Assembly: GCA_023251135.1 (NCBI GenBank)
Contig: JAHEZJ010000014.1
Span: forward strand, 1 to 64,000
DNA: 64,000 nucleotides
DNA from: Flavobacterium sp.
Lineage (GTDB): Bacteria; Bacteroidota; Bacteroidia; Flavobacteriales; Flavobacteriaceae
Direction of reading: 5' to 3'
Under the pieces are notes generated by a model that was not told the DNA's origin, did not search any database, and saw nothing but the letters and a program-made list of their open reading frames with translations. Shown in pieces: positions 56,111-64,000 of this stretch. Position 1 is the first letter of the stretch. Each line of letters begins with the position of its first letter. The translations under genes were made by a program, and so were the position numbers.

Positions 56111-56216
56111 CGGTCTCGGTCTCGGTCTCGGTCTCAGTCTCAGTCTCAGTCTCAGTTTTCAGTTAGTGGTTTTATTAAACACTGTAACTGAAAACTGCGA
56201 CTGAAAACTGTGACTG
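56111..56216. repeat. Hexanucleotide tandem repeat with flanking inverted repeat
   Basis: Four CGGTCT units (56111-56134) are followed by three CAGTCT units and CAG (56135-56155). Then CAGTTTTCAGTT (from about 56153) faces AACTGAAAACTG units at 56184-56212. A simple-sequence locus in the gap before thiL, with no coding frame through it. Confidence 0.85.
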
Positions 56217-56221
56217 CAAAA

Positions 56222-57268
56222 CTATTCGGTCAAGGCATCCCAACCACGTGCTTTTAAAGCAATTTTTGTGTTCGCACGCGTTACCAGATGCACTCCTTCG
56301 CTTTCATCGGCCATGTGTCCAATGATTGAGAAGTTCGGATTTCCTTTTATTTTGTCAAAATCATTGATGTCGATGGTAAATAACAATTCATAATCTTCAC
56401 CACCATTGATCGCAACTGTTGTACTGTCGATATTAAATTCTTCACAAGTCGAGATGAATTGAGGGTCCAGCGGAAGTTTATCTTCATATAAATTACAACC
56501 CACTTTCGATTGTTTGCAGATGTGCATAATTTCAGAAGATAATCCGTCTGAAATATCAATCATTGCTGTAGGTTTAATTTCAAGTGCATGTAATAAGGTG
56601 CGAACATCCTTTCGGGCTTCAGGTTTTAACTGGCGCTCGATCAAATAGCTGTACATGTCCAGATCTGGCTGGCTGTTTGGATTCACCTGAAAAACTTGTT
56701 TTTCACGCTCCAATACCTGCAATCCCATATAAGCGGCTCCTATATCTCCGGTAACGACAAGTAAATCGGTTCCTTTGGCGCCATTTCGGTAAACAAGTTC
56801 TTCCTCATTGGCTTCACCAATTGCAGTGATGCTAATAATTAGTCCTTTTTGCGATGAGGTAGTATCACCACCAATAACATCAACTTTATACTCTTTTGCA
56901 GCATGTGTAATGCCGTCAAATAATTCTTCTAAGGCTTCTAGTGGGAAACGGTTAGAAACTGCCACAGAAACCGTTATTTGCGTTGGTTTTGCATTCATCG
57001 CACAAATGTCGGACAGGTTAACCACAACCGATTTGTATCCTAAATGTTTTAAAGGCATATACGCCAGGTCAAAATGTACTCCCTCAATTAATAAATCGGT
57101 AGAGACCACTACTTTTTTGTCCTTAAAATCAAGAACAGCGGCATCATCGCCTATACTTTTCAGGGTAGATTCCTGAGTAACATCAAAATTTTTGGTTAAA
57201 TGTTCAATTAGGCCAAACTCACCTAATTGTGCTATACTGGTACGCTGCGGATTTTTATCTTCGATCAT
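56222..57268 (-). CDS. thiL: Thiamine-monophosphate kinase
   Basis: ThiL phosphorylates thiamine monophosphate to the active cofactor thiamine diphosphate. The 348 residues show the N-terminal SIGDDAAVLDF metal/ATP site, DLLIEGVHFDL, VNLSDICAMNAKPTQ, VIGGDTTSS and the later MIDISDGLSSEIMHI and INGGEDYELLFTI. All are typical. The start is the ATG at 57268 and a TACCTTTG promoter box lies 30 bases upstream. It converges with the two-component operon across the repeat at 56111-56216. Confidence 0.96.
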   Translation of the reverse strand: MIEDKNPQRTSIAQLGEFGLIEHLTKNFDVTQESTLKSIGDDAAVLDFKDKKVVVSTDLLIEGVHFDLAYMPLKHLGYKSVVVNLSDICAMNAKPTQITVSVAVSNRFPLEALEELFDGITHAAKEYKVDVIGGDTTSSQKGLIISITAIGEANEEELVYRNGAKGTDLLVVTGDIGAAYMGLQVLEREKQVFQVNPNSQPDLDMYSYLIERQLKPEARKDVRTLLHALEIKPTAMIDISDGLSSEIMHICKQSKVGCNLYEDKLPLDPQFISTCEEFNIDSTTVAINGGEDYELLFTIDINDFDKIKGNPNFSIIGHMADESEGVHLVTRANTKIALKARGWDALTE

Positions 57269-57297
57269 TTCTTTTAAGTTCCAAAGTTTCTAAGGCG

Positions 57298-57305
57298 CAA
57301 AGGTA
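57298..57305 (-). promoter_or_regulatory. thiL -7 promoter box
   Basis: The minus strand reads TACCTTTG, matching TAnnTTTG, 30 bases before the ATG. No -33 TTG at normal spacing. Confidence 0.45.
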
Positions 57306-57481
57306 CAAAGGTTTTATCGAATTTAGGGAGATGTTCTCTGGGAACGCCCTCTTTAACTGTCGAGAATCGTATCTATTCAAGAGAAAATGAAAAATATTTT
57401 ATTTTTTTATTTCCTGCTGACAAACTGTTGTCACCGGCCCTCAATACTTTTGAAGTAAGAAATAATTAAAACTTTAAAACT

Positions 57482-57964
57482 ATGAAAACATTAGCAGCCC
57501 AAGTAATTACTCCTGAAGATTTATTGATCCACTGGCAAGGACATCGTGCACTTACACGTCGCGTAATTGAGGCATTTCCGGAGAAAGATTTTTTTGAATT
57601 TTCGATTGGAGGAATGCGAACTTTCGCGCAGTTGACAGACGAACTTTTAGCTATTGCAGCTCCTGCATTAAAAGGAATTGTAAATAAAGAGATCAAACCT
57701 TATACAGAAGCATCTGAAAAATTGATCTTTAAAGCCCAGTATCTTGAAAAATGGGATGAGGCCACAGCTGAAATTAACGAATATTGGAAACAATTGTCGA
57801 TTGAAGATTTTAGTGAAACATTCAATCTGTTTGGTCAATATGAATTTCCTATAATCCAAAATGTTTTGTATTTTGTTGACAATGAAGTACATCACCGTGG
57901 ACAAGCTTACGTATATTTAAGAGCTCTAAATATCGAACCTCCTTTTTTCTGGGAGAGACAGTAG
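57482..57964 (+). CDS. DinB family protein
   Basis: A 160-residue four-helix DinB/YfiT-type protein. The conserved C-terminal motif DNEVHHRGQAYVYLRAL carries His residues that bind a metal ion in this superfamily. The mid-protein His usually found near residue 50 is not evident (TFAQLTDELLAI), as in a known sub-branch. Members act as thiol- or sugar-dependent enzymes or have unknown roles. The start ATG follows an AT-rich leader. A second DinB gene follows after 58 bases, so they may be cotranscribed. Confidence 0.85.
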   Translation: MKTLAAQVITPEDLLIHWQGHRALTRRVIEAFPEKDFFEFSIGGMRTFAQLTDELLAIAAPALKGIVNKEIKPYTEASEKLIFKAQYLEKWDEATAEINEYWKQLSIEDFSETFNLFGQYEFPIIQNVLYFVDNEVHHRGQAYVYLRALNIEPPFFWERQ

Positions 57965-58022
57965 TGATCAGAAGTGTTAAATAAATTTTATTCTATCTTT
58001 ATTCAAATTTAAATCAAACGGT

Positions 58023-58523
58023 ATGAGTTTTAAAAAAATTATGACCAATTATGCAGCTTATAATTTATGGGTCAATCAGCAATTTGTGAACTGGCTTTCA
58101 ACAAAAACAGACGAATTGCTGCATAAAGAAGTTATTTCAAGCTATACAAGTATTGTTAAAACACTAAATCATATTTGGGAAACCGAAGAATATTGGTTTT
58201 CGGTAATAGCGGAAATACCTCAGCCCGAAAGAAGGGAAGGTACTGATTTAAATAAGGATGAAGTATTTGAAGGTTTATTGAACACCTCTGCAAAATTAGC
58301 GGCATTCATCACATCATTATCAGACGAACAGTTGTTGAAAACAATCAAAATTGAAAATCCATGGTTTCAGTGTGATTTGCCGGTCAGCGATTATTTGTTG
58401 CAGGTGGTGAATCACGGAACGTATCACAGAGGCCAAATTGTAACGATGGGAAGAAATATAGGTATTACCGATGCTTCCAATACCGATTATAATTTTTACA
58501 ATGTGGTAAAAGAGAAACAATAG
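58023..58523 (+). CDS. DinB family protein
   Basis: A second DinB/YfiT-type protein of 166 residues, only distantly similar to its neighbour at 57482. The metal-binding pattern is complete: a His in VKTLNHIWETEEYW (about residue 50) and VNHGTYHRGQIVTM near the end. The reaction is unknown. It is the last gene on the plus strand before a bidirectional terminator; the convergent gene beyond is a WYL regulator. Confidence 0.88.
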   Translation: MSFKKIMTNYAAYNLWVNQQFVNWLSTKTDELLHKEVISSYTSIVKTLNHIWETEEYWFSVIAEIPQPERREGTDLNKDEVFEGLLNTSAKLAAFITSLSDEQLLKTIKIENPWFQCDLPVSDYLLQVVNHGTYHRGQIVTMGRNIGITDASNTDYNFYNVVKEKQ

Positions 58524-58528
58524 ATTTG

Positions 58529-58569
58529 AAAAACACCTAAGGATGAACTTCATCTTTAGGTGTTTTTTT
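58529..58569. terminator. Bidirectional terminator between DinB and the WYL regulator
   Basis: AAAACACCTAA and TTAGGTGTTTT, with GATG/CATC extending the stem around AACTT, followed by T's; the opposite strand has A/T tracts for the convergent gene, whose stop codon it overlaps. Confidence 0.85.
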
Positions 58570-59524
58570 ATAAAAGTCTTTTTCGGTTGATTTCGAGTAA
58601 TTGCAGTGTTGTGGTTTTGAGCCTTTCGGGTTCCAGAATAGTAGCATAGTCTCCATACATGAGAAACCAGCGTGGAAATGAGTTTTCGATATCACGTGAC
58701 ATAAAAGTCATTTCTATTTTTCCGTCTACTTCTTTTTCAGAGATAAAGCCGTGGTACTTTTTTTCAGTAGACAGATAACGGGCAATTTTTTTATCAATTA
58801 AGATGCGAACTTTTGTTGTTGGGCAGGTTTCTGTTTTATTGATATAGGTTTCTAAAGCATTGTGTTCGATCGTAAAATCAGAGTCTGTTTTGCGAATACC
58901 CTGAATTCTGTCTGTTCTAAACTGACGATAATCCTGTCGTAAATGGCAGTATCCTAAAAAATACCAATTGTTGTTGTCGTGAAAAACACCTACAGGTTCT
59001 ATGTTTCTTTGTGTAGCAGTGTCTGTTTCGTACGTTTTGTACGAAAGCAAAAGTTGTTTTTTCTCGGCAATACCTTCAAAAAGAAGCGCTAAAGTATTCG
59101 GCGAATTATCATTAAACAAAGGCTCGGCGGTATTCATCACAACTCGTGATTCGATATTGGAGAGCCAGTCTTTATCGGTACTTCTTAAAACAGATTTCAG
59201 TTTATACATAGCCGATGCATAATGTGCTCCAAGAGACGGATCGGTAAATTTTTGCATTAGTTTTTCGGCGGCAATAAAGCTGCTTACTTCTTCGCGTGTA
59301 AACATAACCGGGGGCAATCTGTAACCGTCCATCAAGGCGTAACCCACTCCGGCCTCACTGTAAATAGGAACTCCTGAGGCTTCGAGCGTTCGAATGTCTC
59401 TATAAATCGTTCGCAAACTCACTTCAAAGCGATCGGCCAACTCCTGTGCTTTTACAATTTTTTTGGATTGTAATTGGATCAGGATGGCAACAATTCGGTC
59501 AAATCGTTTTGGGGTTTCGTCCAT
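58568..59524 (-). CDS. YafY-family (HTH/WYL) transcriptional regulator
   Basis: A 318-residue DNA-binding protein. The N-terminal winged helix-turn-helix is of HTH_11/DeoR style (FDRIVAILIQLQSKKIVKAQ, then LRTIYRDIRTLEASGVPIYS), followed by a WYL domain (about 150-230, NNWYFLGYCHLRQDYRQFRTD), which senses a ligand or nucleic acid in relatives, and a WCX-like C-terminal region. It may control the neighbouring DinB genes, a common pairing in this family, but that is inference. Confidence 0.9.
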   Translation of the reverse strand: MDETPKRFDRIVAILIQLQSKKIVKAQELADRFEVSLRTIYRDIRTLEASGVPIYSEAGVGYALMDGYRLPPVMFTREEVSSFIAAEKLMQKFTDPSLGAHYASAMYKLKSVLRSTDKDWLSNIESRVVMNTAEPLFNDNSPNTLALLFEGIAEKKQLLLSYKTYETDTATQRNIEPVGVFHDNNNWYFLGYCHLRQDYRQFRTDRIQGIRKTDSDFTIEHNALETYINKTETCPTTKVRILIDKKIARYLSTEKKYHGFISEKEVDGKIEMTFMSRDIENSFPRWFLMYGDYATILEPERLKTTTLQLLEINRKRLL

Positions 59525-59531
59525 TTTTTTT

Positions 59532-59575
59532 GGTTCAAAGGTTCAGAGGTTCAAAGTTACAAAGTTACAAAGGTT
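59532..59575. repeat. GTTACAAAG/GTTCAAAG short tandem repeats
   Basis: About five degenerate copies of a 9-10-base unit (GGTTCAAAG, GGTTCAGAG, GTTACAAAG). Such tracts are common before flavobacterial genes. Confidence 0.6.
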
Positions 59576-59661
59576 TGATGTTTAAAGAAATAAAAAAGCT
59601 GTTCCAAATTGAGACAGATTGTTATGTTTAGAACATGAGTTAGGTTTTGAATTTTGTTTAG

Positions 59662-59779
59662 CCTCCAGCTTCAGCGGGAGGTTTTGTATAATAGTAGGAA
59701 ACAGGCTTTAGCCAAACAGCTGTTTTTTGGCTAAAGCCCATATTAGCTAAGACATTCTTATCCCCCAGCTGAAGCTGGA
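59662..59779. repeat. Composite palindromic repeat element (REP/MITE-like)
   Basis: Three nested features: CCTCCAGCTTCAGCGGGAGG (59662-59681), then a perfect 13-base pair GGCTTTAGCCAAA (59704-59716) with TTTGGCTAAAGCC (59726-59738) around a CAGCTG core, then CCCCCAGCTGAAGCTGG (59762-59778). The first and last are inverted versions of each other, so the whole can fold as one large hairpin with a smaller one inside. It resembles dispersed palindromic elements I recall from flavobacteria. Confidence 0.7.
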
Positions 59780-59903
59780 CGCAATTGAATTTATTTGGAA
59801 TCATTTTTATAGTTGATTATAAAAAAATGACCTGATTTTTCATCCCTACTTTGCCCAATCTCTTAATGATATTGTACTGAAACAAGAGTAGATTAAGATG
59901 ATT

Positions 59904-61334
59904 TTAAGCTTTAAATTTTCTGAAGGATTGTATCATTTCATAGATTCCAAATGCAATGAAGATTTTTCCAAAGATAAAAATTAACCAACTCCAGCCATTA
60001 TCTAAATATGTTCTATCATTTTCTAATGGATTGAAAAAGTCTGTAACAAGAAAAAATCTAAAGGCTCCAACAAAATACTCGTTTATCTTTTCAAAGTTAA
60101 ACGTTCCTGAATTTTCAATTCGATATAAAATTGAAAACCAAAATAATCCAGAAACTACTGTAAATCCTAACGCCCAAAACCAGTTTCCAAAATTAGAGGA
60201 CCATTTTGTTGCCCAAAGAATCGACGTGTCTTTGAAATTTGTGCCTATATTTAATTCTTCGTAATGGGCTGCAAGCTCATAATTTCTATAATTATTGAAA
60301 TCAATTTTATTTTCTAATTTTTGAGACTCTTGTTTTATAGTTCGCAAAGTTTTTTTCCAGTCCGAAATCTTAGATTTGTCTTTTAAGTATGATCTGTCCA
60401 AAACTTTATTTATTTTCATTTCATCAAAATAAACGCCGTTAATAAATTTTGCTTCAAACAATTTTAGAATGTCAAATTCTGCTTCGTTGAAAGAAGTTGG
60501 CCTATTAAAACTAGAATATAAAATTGATAGATTTGAAATTTTTGCATTGTTGAAATGAGTATATCCATTGAATTTACAGCTATCAAATTCCTGGTTTGAG
60601 CTTTTAACATGATCAAATAAAGTTGTTCCTAAAAAATCACATCTGTTGAATTTAGCTTTGTTTCCAAAGTCAGTATATGAAAAATAACTTTTTTGAAAAA
60701 GATTATTTATAAAACTATGACCTGAGTATTCAGAATTGTATTTTAATATATTGTGTTTAAAACTAAAGGGCATGTAAAATGTATTGTTGTTGAAACTTCC
60801 GTTAAATAAATTACAATTTTCGATGTTGCAAACTTCATATTGAGTTTCTCTTTTTGGATTAATTTCTCTTGGCTGGGAATTGAAAATATTTCCGACAAAA
60901 GAAAAAGAACCACTTTGTGTTTGATTCAGCCCTTTAATTTTACAAAATAATTCAAATTTGTTGCTGGAAATACTCATTTCACTTTCGAAGAAAGAATTTA
61001 GGGGCGAATCTTTCTCAGAGTCTGAATAATGCCAAATTAAGTTGATTTCTTTTATATTGTTGTTGTCAATGTTTACTGGTTTTTTGAACTTACAATTTAA
61101 AAAGGAAATTGTTAAACTAGGATCATTAATATTTATGATTTTAATTTCATACTCAAAAACACAATTTTTAAAATTAAAATCTTCGTATCGACCAATTATT
61201 GGATTTGAATTTCTGATAATTGGAAAGTTGATAATTAAAATTGTATTTTCTAAGTCTTTATAGTGAGAATATTCATTCCAATCGTTACATGTTAGATTTT
61301 TATATGGTATGATTTTATTTTTTTCTATTCTCAT
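59904..61334 (-). CDS. Pentapeptide-repeat-like protein with C-terminal membrane segments
   Basis: A 476-residue protein, AT-rich and Asn/Ile/Phe-rich compared with neighbours. Residues about 20-310 have many F/L/C-containing five-residue-like units of pentapeptide-repeat type (KFNRCDFLGTTLFDHVK, FDSCKFNGYTHFNNA), predicting a right-handed beta-helix. Residues about 330-370 are charged helix. Then two transmembrane helices (about 385-408, WALGFTVVSGLFWFS; about 447-467, WSWLIFIFGKIFIAFG) flank a possible re-entrant segment (VGAFRFFLVTDFFNP). The two-helix plus pore-like layout recalls channel fusions, but no TVGYG filter is present. Function is unknown. Confidence 0.75.
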   Translation of the reverse strand: MRIEKNKIIPYKNLTCNDWNEYSHYKDLENTILIINFPIIRNSNPIIGRYEDFNFKNCVFEYEIKIININDPSLTISFLNCKFKKPVNIDNNNIKEINLIWHYSDSEKDSPLNSFFESEMSISSNKFELFCKIKGLNQTQSGSFSFVGNIFNSQPREINPKRETQYEVCNIENCNLFNGSFNNNTFYMPFSFKHNILKYNSEYSGHSFINNLFQKSYFSYTDFGNKAKFNRCDFLGTTLFDHVKSSNQEFDSCKFNGYTHFNNAKISNLSILYSSFNRPTSFNEAEFDILKLFEAKFINGVYFDEMKINKVLDRSYLKDKSKISDWKKTLRTIKQESQKLENKIDFNNYRNYELAAHYEELNIGTNFKDTSILWATKWSSNFGNWFWALGFTVVSGLFWFSILYRIENSGTFNFEKINEYFVGAFRFFLVTDFFNPLENDRTYLDNGWSWLIFIFGKIFIAFGIYEMIQSFRKFKA

Positions 61335-61367
61335 TTTTTACTTCCTTTTTGTATCAAATCTAAACAA

Positions 61368-61398
61368 AAAAACCTGACAATTTTCATCATCAGGTTTT
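61368..61398 (-). terminator. Terminator of lepA
   Basis: AAAACCTGA pairs with TCAGGTTTT around a loop of about 13 bases; on the minus strand a T-run follows. It lies 44-74 bases past the lepA stop. Confidence 0.75.
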
Positions 61399-61441
61399 CT
61401 CTATATTCTTTGTTCTTTCGTCTATTTTCTAAAAAAAAAAC

Positions 61442-63238
61442 TTAGTCGTTCAATTTCAAAACAGCCATAAACGCCTCTTGCGGAATCTCAACGTTTCCTA
61501 CCTGACGCATACGTTTTTTACCTTTTTTCTGTTTTTCAAGAAGTTTACGTTTACGAGAGATATCTCCACCGTAACATTTTGCGGTAACGTCTTTACGAAG
61601 TGCTTTAATGGTTTCACGAGCGATAATTTTCGCACCAATCGCTGCCTGAATCGGAATGTCGAATTGTTGTCTTGGAATCAGCTCACGTAATTTCTCGGTC
61701 ATTTTTTTACCGATGTTATAAGCGTTGTCTTCGTGAATCAAAGCAGAAAGCGCATCAACTGTTTGTGCATTTAAAAGAACATCCAGTTTTACCAGTTTTG
61801 AAGTCCTCATTCCAATAGGAGAATAATCAAAAGAAGCATAACCTTTAGAAACTGTTTTTAAACGATCGTAGAAATCGAATACAATTTCGGCCAATGGCAT
61901 GTCAAAATTCAGCTCAACACGTTCTGTTGTCAAATACGTTTGATTGGTAATTTGACCACGTTTTTCGATACACAAACTCATTACGTTTCCAACGAAATCG
62001 GCTTTTGTAATGATGGTTGCTTTGATAAAAGGTTCTTCAACACGGTCTAAACGAGAAGGTTCAGGTAAGTCTGAAGGATTGTTTACCACAAATGCAGTTT
62101 CGGGATCTTTTTTGGTGTAAGCCAAATACGAAACGTTAGGTACGGTAGTAATAACCGTCATGTCGAACTCACGTTCTAAACGTTCCTGGATAATTTCCAT
62201 GTGAAGCATTCCTAAGAATCCGCAACGGAAACCAAATCCTAAAGCAGCAGAGCTTTCCGGCGTAAAGACTAGCGAAGCATCGTTTAATTGCAATTTCTCC
62301 ATAGAAGAACGCAGATCTTCATAATCTTCGGTGTCAACAGGGTAGATTCCGGCGAAAACCATTGGTTTTACATCCTCGAAACCTGTAATCATATTGGTTG
62401 TTGGTGTTTTGGCATCCGTAAGAGTATCTCCCACTTTTACCTCTTTGGCTTCTTTAATACCTGAAATTAAATAACCAACATCACCGGTAGAAATTACATT
62501 TTTTGGAACCTGATTTAGTTTTAAAGTTCCCACTTCATCGGCAAAATATTCATTGCCGGTAGCCATGAATTTAATTTTCTGCCCTTTTTTTATTTCACCA
62601 TTCATGACTCTGAAGATAACTTCGATTCCACGAAACGGGTTGTAATGTGAATCAAAGATCAATGCCTGTAATGGTTCATCAACATTTCCTTTTGGAGCTG
62701 GAATTTTTTCAATAATAGCTGCTAAGATATTTTCAACACCAAAACCGGTTTTTCCCGAAGCATGAATAATATCTTCTAATTTACATCCTAATAAATCGAT
62801 AATATCATCGCTTACTTCTTCAGGATTGGCACTTGGCAAATCTACTTTATTCAAAACCGGAATAATCTCAAGATCATTCTCTAAAGCCAGATATAAGTTA
62901 GAAATGGTTTGTGCCTGAATGCTTTGAGCCGCATCAACGATCAAAAGAGCACCTTCGCAGGCCGCAATAGATCGTGAAACTTCGTATGAAAAGTCAACGT
63001 GACCGGGAGTGTCAATTAAATTTAAAATATATTCCTCGCCTTTGTAAGTGTATTCCATCTGAATGGCGTGACTCTTAATGGTGATTCCACGCTCACGCTC
63101 CAGGTCCATGTTGTCAAGCAATTGTGCTTTTTCTTCACGAGCTGTAACGGTTTGTGTAGCGCCCAATAAGCGGTCTGCCAGTGTACTTTTACCGTGGTCA
63201 ATGTGTGCAATAATGCAAAAGTTACGTATCTTCTTCAT
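61442..63238 (-). CDS. lepA: Elongation factor 4 (LepA)
   Basis: LepA is a ribosome-bound GTPase related to EF-G that affects translation under stress and initiation. The 598 residues show G1 [12 protein letters not shown] at about 9-20, G2/G3 with RERGITIK and [14 protein letters not shown]4 NKVD, and the family-specific C-terminal domain ([21 protein letters not shown]) that separates LepA from EF-G. It ends in a shared terminator region with the pentapeptide-like gene. Confidence 0.98.
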   Translation of the reverse strand: MKKIRNFCIIAHIDHGKSTLADRLLGATQTVTAREEKAQLLDNMDLERERGITIKSHAIQMEYTYKGEEYILNLIDTPGHVDFSYEVSRSIAACEGALLIVDAAQSIQAQTISNLYLALENDLEIIPVLNKVDLPSANPEEVSDDIIDLLGCKLEDIIHASGKTGFGVENILAAIIEKIPAPKGNVDEPLQALIFDSHYNPFRGIEVIFRVMNGEIKKGQKIKFMATGNEYFADEVGTLKLNQVPKNVISTGDVGYLISGIKEAKEVKVGDTLTDAKTPTTNMITGFEDVKPMVFAGIYPVDTEDYEDLRSSMEKLQLNDASLVFTPESSAALGFGFRCGFLGMLHMEIIQERLEREFDMTVITTVPNVSYLAYTKKDPETAFVVNNPSDLPEPSRLDRVEEPFIKATIITKADFVGNVMSLCIEKRGQITNQTYLTTERVELNFDMPLAEIVFDFYDRLKTVSKGYASFDYSPIGMRTSKLVKLDVLLNAQTVDALSALIHEDNAYNIGKKMTEKLRELIPRQQFDIPIQAAIGAKIIARETIKALRKDVTAKCYGGDISRKRKLLEKQKKGKKRMRQVGNVEIPQEAFMAVLKLND

Positions 63239-63328
63239 TTTAATATGTCAATTCTCTAAACGAGTTTAAGTAATTTCCGGGTATAAATTTGCACTGTAGC
63301 AATTGCCTTAGAGCATGTTATTAAGCCG

Positions 63329-63336
63329 CAAAGATA
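63329..63336 (-). promoter_or_regulatory. lepA -7 promoter box
   Basis: The minus strand reads TATCTTTG, matching TAnnTTTG, about 91 bases before the lepA ATG. No -33 TTG at the usual spacing. Confidence 0.5.
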
Positions 63337-63450
63337 GCGCAAAGTTTTGGATTCTGGAATGTTGATGTTCGATAGTTGAATTGTGAATTTTAAAATGGCT
63401 TTTAAAACGTTAAAATATACTGTGATTTTCTTTAAAAAGTAGGAGAAATA

Positions 63451-63484
63451 AAACCCGACAGGTTTCAAAAAACTTGTCGGGTTT
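63451..63484 (-). terminator. Terminator of the outer-membrane protein gene
   Basis: AAACCCGACA pairs with TGTCGGGTTT around a loop of 14 bases; on the minus strand it is followed by TATT and a T-rich stretch. Confidence 0.85.
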
Positions 63485-63500
63485 GGTGCAATTAACTAAA

Positions 63501-64000
63501 TCATTCTAATTTTAAATTATACCCCAGTTGAAAGTATATTGGAATCAGAGGTTCTGTTTTAAAATCCTGGGTAATTATTTTTCCCAGTCGTAAAGTGAGA
63601 TCCGTTCGCCGGAAGGAATATCCGGTTTGTATGCCATAGTTGAAATTGCCTCCGGTTGAAGGTTCGTACCAGCCGTTTTTTACGTTGGGATAGACTTCTT
63701 TATAGACAGTCGAATTTTTAAAATGAGTCACAATCGCTTTGTCAAAACCAAATTCTCCGGCCACAAACCATTTTGATTTGTAATAGCCGATAATCGCAGT
63801 TGCATCGGCGCCAAAATTTTGTAAGGTGACTAGCGGATTTTCGTATCGGCGATAAATTCCGTGAATCGCAGCATTAAAGCGGAAATGATTCAGTTGGTAA
63901 AGATTTAGTTGTCCGCCAATTTTACTTTTAAAATCATCGGGTATTGTTTCGCCTGATGGTAAGGAAAAAGAAGCTTCGACTACAATTGGCAGTTTGGTTT
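63501..64000 (-). CDS. Outer-membrane beta-barrel-like protein (partial, N-terminus beyond window)
   Basis: The frame stays open from its TGA at 63501 to the window edge, giving at least 165 residues; the in-frame GTG at 63764 is only an internal codon. The sequence alternates hydrophobic and polar residues with many aromatic ends (KLPIVVEASFSLPSGET, IYRRYENPLVTLQNFG, WFVAGEFGFDKAIVTHF) and ends YFQLGYNLKLE, typical of beta-barrel strands facing the outer membrane. I do not assign a family. A terminator follows at 63451-63484. The real start is outside the window. Confidence 0.7.
   Translation of the reverse strand, partial: TKLPIVVEASFSLPSGETIPDDFKSKIGGQLNLYQLNHFRFNAAIHGIYRRYENPLVTLQNFGADATAIIGYYKSKWFVAGEFGFDKAIVTHFKNSTVYKEVYPNVKNGWYEPSTGGNFNYGIQTGYSFRRTDLTLRLGKIITQDFKTEPLIPIYFQLGYNLKLE

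Noticed and set aside
63256..63468. 70-codon minus-strand frame between lepA and the partial barrel gene
   Set aside because: It covers the lepA promoter and the terminator of the barrel gene, and has no protein-like features.

Overview
The window looks like ordinary chromosome from a Bacteroidota bacterium, most likely a Flavobacterium close to F. johnsoniae. The evidence is low GC, Bacteroidota promoters (TTG about 19 bases before TAnnTTTG), secreted proteins with type IX secretion (T9SS) sorting signals, a TonB-dependent receptor, DUF4270 and short epsilon-type AtpC. I see no rRNA, tRNA, CRISPR array, prophage or insertion sequence.

Layout. 0-7.7 kb: aldo/keto reductase, a small membrane protein between two copies of one terminator hairpin, then on the minus strand an AsmA-like/GT51 transglycosylase fusion, radA, a degenerate esterase and panC-panD. 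7.7-12.1 kb: a half-size glycogen-synthase-like protein, a DUF4270 lipoprotein and glmS in one operon. 12.3-18.4 kb: a secreted coiled-coil protein, then a TonB receptor with an SGNH-hydrolase lipoprotein. 18.5-20.5 kb: atpD-atpC. 20.6-28.3 kb: biotin genes bioF, bioD, bioA and a ketoacyl synthase, interrupted by a GxxExxY protein and a TraB/ECF sigma/membrane-protein operon. 28.3-42.5 kb: three giant secreted proteins with different N-termini and one shared C-terminal module of about 540 residues, plus recX and a tiny sorting-domain-only protein. 42.5-51.7 kb: JmjC-like protein, bioB, a membrane protein, ribF, a secreted metzincin protease, comF and glyS. 51.9-56 kb: a LytTR regulator with an altered receiver, a small secreted peptide and a TPR histidine kinase/response regulator pair. 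56-64 kb: thiL, two DinB proteins, a WYL regulator, a palindromic repeat, a pentapeptide-like membrane protein, lepA and a partial outer-membrane protein running off the end.

Pathways. Biotin synthesis is nearly complete from the pimeloyl step on (bioF, bioA, bioD, bioB), with a KAS-like enzyme that may serve the pimeloyl end. Pantothenate (panC, panD), FAD (ribF), thiamine diphosphate (thiL) and amino sugar (glmS) steps are also here. Three regulatory units stand out: the TraB/ECF sigma/four-helix membrane protein operon, the Glu-substituted LytTR regulator, and the secreted peptide beside the TPR kinase. No wholly new system is demonstrated. The best leads are the T9SS cargo array with swapped front ends, the pseudoenzymes (Asp-for-Ser esterase, glycogen-synthase half) and the unusual regulators. 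Several starts were moved downstream because the longer frames run through a -7 promoter box, a terminator or a repeat.
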